Source: Limnoglobus roseus (GTDB lineage: Bacteria; Planctomycetota; Planctomycetia; Gemmatales; Gemmataceae). Taken from it: DNA of 64,000 bases. Numbering within the stretch: position 1 is the first letter of the stretch; every line of letters begins with the position of its first letter. A program made the position numbers and the translations under genes. Below the pieces are notes generated by a model, which was not told the DNA's origin, searched no databases, and saw only the letters and a list, made by a program, of their open reading frames with translations. Shown here in pieces: positions 58,038 to 64,000 of this stretch. The stretch is from assembly GCF_008254045.1 (NCBI RefSeq), contig NZ_CP042425.1, positions 4,588,001 to 4,652,000 on the forward strand, written 5' to 3'.

Positions 58038-59441
58038 ATGGAGTCTGACGCTATCACCCCCGAGACGGACCTACCCACCTCCTTCCCGACGACTGACGAA
58101 GCCACGCCCACGGCCGAAACCATTCCCGACCTGCCGCCCGAGATCATTACGCCCGCCGAATCGGCCCCCAAGGTCGCCTTCGCCGACTTGAAGCTCATTC
58201 GGCCGTTGTTCGACGCCATCGAGCACGCCGGGTACAAGTTCGCCACGCCCGTACAAGGGGCGGTCATCCCGCACGCGATGGGCGGCCGTGACGTGATCGG
58301 CCAGGCGCAAACGGGCACCGGCAAGACGGCCGCGTTCCTGATCCCGTTCCTGAACCGCTGGCGGCCGCACACCATGAAGGGGCCGATCGGCCTCATCATG
58401 TGCCCGACCCGCGAACTGGCCGTGCAGGTCGCGAACGAGGCCGTGAAGTTGGCCCCGAGTAGTCGCTTCCGCACCGTGCCGGTGTACGGCGGTGCCCGCA
58501 TGGGCCGGCAACTCGAACTGCTGGCGAAGGGCTGCGACCTCGTCGTCGGCACGCCCGGCCGCATCATCGACCACCTCCGCCGCGGGTCGCTGTCGCTAGA
58601 GAACGTCCGGTACGCCGTCCTCGACGAGGCCGACCGGATGCTCGACATCGGCTTCCGGCCGGACATCGAGCGCATCCTCCGCCGCTGCCCGGAGCAACGC
58701 CAAACGCTTCTCATGTCGGCCACCGTGCCGGACACGATCAAGCGGCTCGTCCACCGCTACATGAAGAACCCGATCCACCTGAACATGTCGCCGAGCGTCT
58801 TGACGGTGGACAAGATTCAGCAGACGTACTTCACCGTGGACGAGGACAAGAAGTTCGACCTGCTGCAGAAGGTTGTTGCCCGCGAACAGCCGCGGCAGTG
58901 CCTGATCTTCGTCGAGCGGAAGCGGTGGGCCGACCGGCTGTACCGCAACCTCAAACACGTCGTCCCCGGCGTCGCGGTCATCCACGGCGATCTGCCGCAG
59001 TCGCAGCGCGAAAAGATCACGGCCGCCTTCCGGGCCAACAAGGTGAAGTACCTGATCGCCACCGACGTGATGAGCCGCGGCATCGACGTGGAGGGCATCT
59101 CGCACGTCATCAACTACGACCTGCCGAACGACATCGAGAACTACGTCCACCGCATCGGCCGCACTGGCCGCATCGGCCGCGACGGCGTGGCGATTTCGTT
59201 CGTCACACCGGAGCAGGGCGGGCAGTTGACCGACATCGAAATGACGATCAACAAGCTCATCGACCGGGCGACCATCGAAGGGTTCGAGTCGCACACCCGC
59301 CGCGAACGGCCGGACGACCGCGTCCGGGTGCTGTCGGTGGACGGCAACGCCACGGAAGAGAACGCGAGCGAAGCACCGCCCGCCCCGGAGAAGAAGGCCG
59401 TCTACGGTAAGGGCGGCCGCCGGTACAGTTCCCGACTCTAA
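58038..59441 (+). CDS. DEAD-box RNA helicase
   Basis: The 467-residue ATP-dependent RNA helicase has an acidic, Pro/Thr-rich N-terminal extension of about 50 residues. Then come the Q motif (YKFATPVQGAVIP), motif I AQTGTGKT, PTRELAVQV, DEAD in VLDEADRML, SAT in LLMSATVP, and HRIGRTGRIGRDG. The core resembles the RhlE/RhlB group. A short tail ends KGGRRYSSRL. It likely remodels ribosomal or messenger RNA. The leader from the previous terminator is about 100 bp. A terminator follows at 59475. Confidence 0.95.
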   Translation: MESDAITPETDLPTSFPTTDEATPTAETIPDLPPEIITPAESAPKVAFADLKLIRPLFDAIEHAGYKFATPVQGAVIPHAMGGRDVIGQAQTGTGKTAAFLIPFLNRWRPHTMKGPIGLIMCPTRELAVQVANEAVKLAPSSRFRTVPVYGGARMGRQLELLAKGCDLVVGTPGRIIDHLRRGSLSLENVRYAVLDEADRMLDIGFRPDIERILRRCPEQRQTLLMSATVPDTIKRLVHRYMKNPIHLNMSPSVLTVDKIQQTYFTVDEDKKFDLLQKVVAREQPRQCLIFVERKRWADRLYRNLKHVVPGVAVIHGDLPQSQREKITAAFRANKVKYLIATDVMSRGIDVEGISHVINYDLPNDIENYVHRIGRTGRIGRDGVAISFVTPEQGGQLTDIEMTINKLIDRATIEGFESHTRRERPDDRVRVLSVDGNATEENASEAPPAPEKKAVYGKGGRRYSSRL

Positions 59442-59474
59442 GAGACAAACATCGGCCGCGGATTTCCCGGAAAG

Positions 59475-59526
59475 AACAGATCAGAGAAAACCGACCGAGA
59501 ATGGTTTTGCTGCTGATCTGTTTTTC
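59475..59526 (+). terminator. Rho-independent terminator after the DEAD-box gene
   Basis: AACAGATCAG (59475-59484) pairs with CTGATCTGTT (59513-59522), and an inner AAAACC/GGTTTT stem extends it. TTTTT follows at 59521-59525. Confidence 0.75.
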
Positions 59527-59613
59527 GGTGCCGATCTGTGGCCACCTCGTCTTGTTTCTTTTCGCCACCAGCATTGACAGCCCGTCCCCCTTTCGGCTAC
59601 ACCCGACGGTGCG

Positions 59614-60765
59614 ATGATGCACCGCTCCGCCACCCGTCGACGCCTTGCGCTCCCTCCGGTCATCGGCCTCGTGCTGTTGTTCGGCTGTTCGTCGCGTCAG
59701 ACGTGCGCCCCGTCGAACACGACCCGGGTGCGAGAAACCGTCCGCAAGGCTACAGAAATTCCGCCCGAGATAGTCCCCGAACCGATCGACCCGCCTAAGA
59801 CGCCAAAGTCGGTACTCGCCCTGTCGGGCGGTGGCATGTACGGGGCGTACACGGCCGGCTTCCTCGCGGGGTGGACGAAGACCGGCACGCGGCCGCAGTT
59901 CGACGTCGTGACCGGGGTTAGCACCGGCTCGCTGATCGCTACCGTCGCCTTCCTCGGTCCCGAGTACGACGACGCGGCCCGCGAGTTCTACACCGCCATC
60001 CGTTCGGCCGACATCTACACGAACCGCCTCTGGGTGCTGATTCCCGGCGCGGGGTCGGTGGCGTCGAGTGAGCCGTTGCGGAAACTCATCGGCGCAGTCG
60101 TGGATGACAAGCTCATTGCCCACGTCGCGGCCCAACATCGTCGCGGTCGGCGGTTGTACGTCGGCACGACCAGCCTCGAAACCCGCAAACTCATCGTCTG
60201 GGACATGGGGGCCATCGCGACGCGCGGCGGGGCGGAATCGGTGGAACACTTCCGGCAGGTTCTCCTGGCGTCCTGTTCCGTGCCGGGGATGCTGCCGGCC
60301 GTGCCGCTGAAGTTCGTCCGCAACGGGAAGGAAATCGAGGAACTGCACATCGACGGCGGGGCCGCGGCGCAACTGTTCCTGCCGCCGGGTACCCTCGCGA
60401 ACAAACCGGACGGCTCACCGTCCGAGACGGATCTGTACATCATCGTCGCGGGCAAACTGTTCGCCGATCAAGGTCCCGTGCGGCCGCGAATTCTGCCCGT
60501 GGTCGGGGCCGCTGCGGCGAGCATTCTGTACTCGCACTGCCGGGCCGAAATCTCGACGCTCTACTACCAGGCGCGGCTGACGGGCGGCAACTTCAACCTG
60601 ACCGCGCTGCCGGACAGCGACAACGGCCAACCGCTCGGCCTGAGCTTCGACCCGAAGGAGATGGCCCGCCTGTACGAAGTCGGCTACTGCCACGGCATCG
60701 GCGGCCCCGCGTGGATCACCGCCCCGCCGTTCGAGCACGCCGCCACCGACCCGCCGCGACAGTGA
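59614..60765 (+). CDS. Patatin-like phospholipase, predicted lipoprotein
   Basis: The 383-residue protein has a lipoprotein signal with a lipobox (VLLFGC, Cys25) and then a patatin domain. The oxyanion hole is LSGGGMYGAY, the nucleophile lies in GVSTGS, and the catalytic Asp in HIDGGAAAQ. Patatins hydrolyse acyl chains of membrane lipids. Anchored by lipid, it would act on the periplasmic side. Two ATGs open the frame (59614 and 59617). It ends 18 bp before the PLP decarboxylase gene, so the two are probably cotranscribed. Confidence 0.9.
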   Translation: MMHRSATRRRLALPPVIGLVLLFGCSSRQTCAPSNTTRVRETVRKATEIPPEIVPEPIDPPKTPKSVLALSGGGMYGAYTAGFLAGWTKTGTRPQFDVVTGVSTGSLIATVAFLGPEYDDAAREFYTAIRSADIYTNRLWVLIPGAGSVASSEPLRKLIGAVVDDKLIAHVAAQHRRGRRLYVGTTSLETRKLIVWDMGAIATRGGAESVEHFRQVLLASCSVPGMLPAVPLKFVRNGKEIEELHIDGGAAAQLFLPPGTLANKPDGSPSETDLYIIVAGKLFADQGPVRPRILPVVGAAAASILYSHCRAEISTLYYQARLTGGNFNLTALPDSDNGQPLGLSFDPKEMARLYEVGYCHGIGGPAWITAPPFEHAATDPPRQ

Positions 60766-60783
60766 GAGGCGTCGAAGGCTCGT

Positions 60784-62424
60784 ATGATGGAAGAGGTTCC
60801 TCTTCCCTCCGGTGAGCCTTCCGTGGACCGCACCCGCTACGACGCCTTCGTCCGCACGTTCTTTGACTGCGACCCGCGGGAAATCACGCAGATTTTCGAG
60901 GAACTGCTCGCCGCGATGCAGGCGGAAGAGTCGCTGCCGCCGGGCCACTACCTGTCGCAGAACTACGAAACGGCCCAAGCCAACCCCGAAATCCACGTCC
61001 TCCCCGGCAACCTGAAAGACGCCCGCGACGCCGTGTTCCCGTACTTCTGGGGCACCGACGGCTGGTCGTCGCCGTTGCACTTAGAGAACGTCCGCGGGCC
61101 GGCCAACTACGCTTCCCTCATCGGCGCGATCGCTTGCCTGTTGAAGAACCCGAACCTCTGCACCGACAGTTACAGTCAGCGGTCGAACGAGCTCGAAGTG
61201 AAGGCAATCACGGCCCTCGCCAACCTCGTCTTCTACCACACCGACGACCCGTGGGGCGTGTTCACCATCGGCGGCACGATCTCGAACATGTACGCCGCGA
61301 AGATCGGCGTCGAGAAGGTGCTGCCCGGTGCGATGCGGAAGGGGCTGCGCGGCGAGACGGTGGCCGGCATCGTTTCCGGGGCGGCTCACTACTGCGGGGC
61401 GACCATTGCCGGCTGGCTCGGCCTCGGCACCGAGAACCTGCACGAAATCCCCGTGGACCGTTCGCTGTCGATGCGGCTGGACCTGCTGGCCGCGAAGCTC
61501 GACGAACTTTACCAGAAGGGCGTAAAGGTGGCGTTCGTCATCGGCACGTTCGGCACCACGGACGCCTTCGGCGTGGACGACCTCGTCGGCATTCACGCGA
61601 TCATCCACGAGAAGGCCGCGAAGTACGGCGTGACCGTGCCGCAACTGCACGCCGACGCGGCCGTGGGCTGGGGCATCTGCTTCCTGAACGAGTACGACCG
61701 CGAGAAGAACGTCCTCAAACTGACGCCGGAGATGACGCCGATCGTGGCGAAGGTGCAGGAGATGTGCAAGGGCCTGCGGGTGGCCGACAGCGTGACCATC
61801 GACTTCCACAAGACCGGCCGCGGGCACTACCCGTCGAGCGCGTTCATCGTGAACCGGCGGGCCGACCTACGGTTCCTCGCCCGCAGCAAGGACGACACGC
61901 CGTACTTCCCGGAGGCCGACAGCCGCCGCGACCCGGCTCTCTTCACGCTGGAAACCTCGCGGCCGGGGTTGGGGCCGTACACCGTGATGGCCTCCCTCGA
62001 CGGCATCGGCCTCCTCGGCTGGCAGATGCTCATGGCCCGCTCGCTGGAACTGGCGGACATCCTGAAGCATAAGCTCGAAAAGCTGGACTACTGTAAGGTG
62101 CTGAACCCCGACACCTGCGGCGCGAGCGTGGTCTGGTGGGTGCTGCCGAAGGGCCGTGACGCGCGGGCGATCTTCGAGAAGTTCGAAGCCGGGGCGCTGT
62201 CGCCGGAGGAGTCGCAACGCTACCTCGGCGAAGTTCGGCGGCTGTTCACGAAGCGAGAGCGAACGCTCGACCCGGCCCGCGACGCCCGCCTGAGCTTCAC
62301 GACCGCCATCGGCTACCGCCCGCACGGCGTCGATGTCCCGGCGTGGAAGGCGGTGTTCTTCAACCCGAAGACCGACGAGGCGATCATCGACCGGCTGATT
62401 GAGAGCATTGAGGAAGTGGCGTAG
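60784..62424 (+). CDS. Group II PLP-dependent decarboxylase
   Basis: The 546-residue protein is a pyridoxal-phosphate enzyme of the glutamate/aromatic amino acid decarboxylase group. The cofactor Lys lies in VTIDFHKTGRGHYPSS, the aspartate pairing with the pyridine ring in LHADAAVGWG, and GGTISNMYAAK carries the phosphate site. The length is slightly above usual bacterial members. Glutamate, aspartate or an aromatic amino acid could be the substrate, and the sequence does not decide. No antiporter gene of an acid-resistance system is adjacent. It ends directly before a 43-bp palindrome. Confidence 0.87.
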   Translation: MMEEVPLPSGEPSVDRTRYDAFVRTFFDCDPREITQIFEELLAAMQAEESLPPGHYLSQNYETAQANPEIHVLPGNLKDARDAVFPYFWGTDGWSSPLHLENVRGPANYASLIGAIACLLKNPNLCTDSYSQRSNELEVKAITALANLVFYHTDDPWGVFTIGGTISNMYAAKIGVEKVLPGAMRKGLRGETVAGIVSGAAHYCGATIAGWLGLGTENLHEIPVDRSLSMRLDLLAAKLDELYQKGVKVAFVIGTFGTTDAFGVDDLVGIHAIIHEKAAKYGVTVPQLHADAAVGWGICFLNEYDREKNVLKLTPEMTPIVAKVQEMCKGLRVADSVTIDFHKTGRGHYPSSAFIVNRRADLRFLARSKDDTPYFPEADSRRDPALFTLETSRPGLGPYTVMASLDGIGLLGWQMLMARSLELADILKHKLEKLDYCKVLNPDTCGASVVWWVLPKGRDARAIFEKFEAGALSPEESQRYLGEVRRLFTKRERTLDPARDARLSFTTAIGYRPHGVDVPAWKAVFFNPKTDEAIIDRLIESIEEVA

Positions 62425-62430
62425 CAATCC

Positions 62431-62529
62431 GTGGTCTTGAGCCGCGGAGCGGCGGCAGTCGTTAGCCAGGGGTTGCGCTTCGCTCCACCCCTGGCTAACG
62501 ACTGCCGCCGCTCCGCGGCTCAAGACCAC
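62431..62529. terminator. Perfect 43-bp inverted repeat between convergent genes
   Basis: Arms 62431-62473 and 62487-62529 are exactly complementary with a 13-base loop. It fills the 109-bp space between the decarboxylase stop (62424) and the next convergent stop (62534). There is no T-run. It is the longest perfect palindrome in the window. It probably ends both transcripts; a dispersed-repeat origin is possible. Confidence 0.85.
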
Positions 62530-62533
62530 CCGG

Positions 62534-63034
62534 CTAAAGATACTCGTTTGTGTGGTCTGGCCCCAAAGCGTCGAGCATCTGTTCCAGCACCTCGATCAAC
62601 TCGATCTGGGGCATCTCTGCGACAAAGACTCGGCCCATCTCGTCCGGTCGGTGGTGTCGTGTTCGCCAGTACTCGAAAGGGATCGTTAACCAATCGCCCG
62701 CCCGGAAGACGTGGGCGGTTATGTTGTCTGTTGTCGGCCCCCATTGTGGGAACCAAAATTTTTCCCGCGAGCCATCATCCACTGCCAACAGCCGACGATG
62801 CGATTCGGCTGCGTCTGCCTCTGGGAACGGCTGGGACAGGTCACTGCCCGACCTCAGCCATGCGAGTGAATCGCAAACGCTCAGACAGAACTGGGGGACG
62901 AACACGATATTGTCGTCGCACGTCCACCACCGGTCAGCGGCCCACAAATCTACACGACGTAGTTGTTGAGACCTTTGCCAGAACTCCCCGACCTCCGCGG
63001 CGAAGCATTGCTTGTCACCGAACAAGAGGGCCAC
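62534..63034 (-). CDS. Hypothetical protein, function unknown
   Basis: The 166-residue soluble protein is rich in Trp and acidic residues (RVDLWAADRWWTCDDN, FWFPQWGPTTDNITAHVF, a final MLDALGPDHTNEYL). I recognise no family with certainty; the size and acidity recall SUKH/SMI1-type proteins, some of which are toxin immunity proteins, but no motif confirms this. Its GTG start directly abuts the stop of the DUF1501 gene (TAAGTG), so translation is coupled. The stretch has noticeably more A and T than neighbouring genes, which may mean recent acquisition. Confidence 0.6.
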   Translation of the reverse strand: MALLFGDKQCFAAEVGEFWQRSQQLRRVDLWAADRWWTCDDNIVFVPQFCLSVCDSLAWLRSGSDLSQPFPEADAAESHRRLLAVDDGSREKFWFPQWGPTTDNITAHVFRAGDWLTIPFEYWRTRHHRPDEMGRVFVAEMPQIELIEVLEQMLDALGPDHTNEYL

Positions 63035-64000
63035 TTACACCAACTCCCGAATCCGCTCCCCCTCGGCCACGTGCTGAGGGCGGCCGGTCGGGTCGAGGAC
63101 GGCCGTTTCCGGCGTTAGGCCGAGTGAGTGGTAGAGCGTCGCGAACATGTCGCCGAAGGTCACGGGGCGGTCCTTGGCGTACTCGCCGAGGCGGTTCGTC
63201 GAGCCGACGATTTGACCGGTCTTGATGCCGCCGCCGGCGAGGACGGCGCAACTCACTTGCGGCCAGTGATCGCGGCCGGCTTCCTTGTTGATCCGCGGCG
63301 TGCGGCCGAACTCGCCCCAGGCGATCACCGTCACGTCGTCGAGCATGTCCAGGCGTTCCAGGTCCCACACGAGGGCCGAGAGGCACTGGTCGAGTTTTGC
63401 CCCGTGGTCGCGGACGAGGTCGAAGTTCTTGCCGTGGCTGTCCCACCGGCCGTAGCTCAGCGAGACGCATCGTGCCCCGGCTTGCACCAGTCGGCGGGCC
63501 ATCAGCAAGTGTTCGTTCACCGTCGGCGCGCCGTCGTACTGGAACTTGTACGGCTTGCCGTCGCCGTAGCGGTCGCGGACCTTCGGGTCTTCCTTCGACA
63601 CGTCCAGGGCTTCGATCAGGCGGCTGGAGGTCAACACGTTCATGGCCCGCTCGGTGTGCGAGTCCATGCCGATCAGGCTGCCGTTGGCGTCGAGGTCCCG
63701 CTTCAGGTTGTCGAACCCTGCGAGCAGTTGCTTGCGGTCACCCATGTTGACGGCGTTGGCCCCGTTCATCTTCATGTTGGCGATGTCAGGGCCGTTCGGC
63801 CGGAACGCGCCGAAGGTGCTGCCGAGGAAGCCGCTCTTGCCGGAGTCGCTCCAAGGGGCGTGGGCCGTCTTCTCGGCGAGGCCGACGAACGGGGGGACCG
63901 ACGGATCGACGGGGCCGTGCAACTTCGCCAGCACCGATCCGATGCTCGGCCGGCCACCGAGGGCGGAGAGCGATTCGTTCCGCCAGCCGGTTGTGCACTG
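63035..64000 (-). CDS. DUF1501 family secreted protein, N-terminus cut by the window edge
   Basis: The 321 visible residues are the C-terminal part of a DUF1501 protein. DUF1501 proteins have a sulfatase/alkaline-phosphatase-like fold, are exported by the Tat pathway and are abundant in planctomycetes. Visible family segments are GRPSIGSVLAKL near the edge, ARRLVQAGARCVSLSYGRWDSHG in the middle and VTVIAWGEFGRTPRIN before the end. The frame runs open to base 64000, so the start lies outside. A DUF1549/DUF1553 partner, usually encoded upstream, would be expected beyond the edge. The substrate is unknown. Confidence 0.9.
   Translation of the reverse strand, partial: QCTTGWRNESLSALGGRPSIGSVLAKLHGPVDPSVPPFVGLAEKTAHAPWSDSGKSGFLGSTFGAFRPNGPDIANMKMNGANAVNMGDRKQLLAGFDNLKRDLDANGSLIGMDSHTERAMNVLTSSRLIEALDVSKEDPKVRDRYGDGKPYKFQYDGAPTVNEHLLMARRLVQAGARCVSLSYGRWDSHGKNFDLVRDHGAKLDQCLSALVWDLERLDMLDDVTVIAWGEFGRTPRINKEAGRDHWPQVSCAVLAGGGIKTGQIVGSTNRLGEYAKDRPVTFGDMFATLYHSLGLTPETAVLDPTGRPQHVAEGERIRELV

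Noticed and set aside
62431..63225. Plus-strand 264-codon frame and its mirror frame on the minus strand beginning MVLSRGAAAVVSQG
   Set aside because: Both N-termini are identical only because they are read from the two arms of the 43-bp palindrome. The remainder is antisense to real genes.

Overview
The window is gene-dense, GC-rich DNA from a planctomycete, most likely a member of the Gemmataceae (inference). The signs are a DUF1501 gene, a secreted protein with the planctomycete LExLExR-type N-terminal motif, several PQQ-like beta-propeller proteins, a Gfo/Idh/MocA oxidoreductase, a ThuA-like protein with a Tat-type leader, and an 833-residue YidC with a very large periplasmic domain. I see no rRNA, tRNA, CRISPR array, insertion sequence or prophage. 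This looks like a chromosomal segment.

Layout. 1-398: non-coding left edge with a terminator. 399-7736: housekeeping genes (yidC, a DJ-1/PfpI protein, metG, a beta-CASP RNase-like protein, a ThuA protein). 7790-20439: a redox island. Three pentaheme cytochromes lie on the minus strand. Divergent from them are a diheme cytochrome b (two His-x13-His helices), a membrane-anchored decaheme cytochrome, a NuoE-NuoF fusion, and a 919-residue protein that joins a NuoG-like [2Fe-2S] domain, six predicted [4Fe-4S] clusters and two cyclic-nucleotide-binding domains. Together they read as a complete NAD(H)-to-periplasm electron conduit with a built-in ligand sensor, the most unusual system in the window. 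20553-27110: a NadD-NadK fusion, two secreted proteins (one with two GlcG/HbpS heme-binding-like domains) and an outer-membrane beta-barrel gene broken by a +1 frameshift at a C6 run. 27263-28869: an overlapping pair that looks like a split MnmC pathway (MnmL-like plus MnmM) for wobble-uridine modification. 28859-36539: a tight minus-strand envelope-type operon (glycosyltransferase, YbgC thioesterase, prenyltransferase-repeat protein, ABC ATPase and permease, Gfo/Idh). 36697-40098: metallophosphoesterase, MFS transporter, a small secreted protein, and a sugE/gdx guanidinium exporter behind a clear guanidine-II (mini-ykkC) riboswitch. 40099-52269: eight minus-strand genes mixing four PQQ-like propeller proteins with two PaaK-like adenylating enzymes, an aldehyde dehydrogenase and an iron alcohol dehydrogenase. 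52334-55609: birA, nadC and an S41 protease. 55743-62424: proB, an ECF sigma factor with a coupled membrane protein, a DEAD-box helicase, a patatin lipoprotein and a PLP decarboxylase. 62534-64000: a small unknown gene and a truncated DUF1501 gene.

Gene ends often carry long perfect GC-rich inverted repeats without U-tracts. Two copies of one 36-bp palindrome family (3511-3587 and 20467-20539), both between convergent genes, show that at least one of these is a dispersed element and not a one-off terminator.

Limits: all calls come from reading the sequence and from family knowledge. No database search or structure prediction was run. Start codons were chosen from Shine-Dalgarno spacing, signal peptides and overlaps with neighbours.
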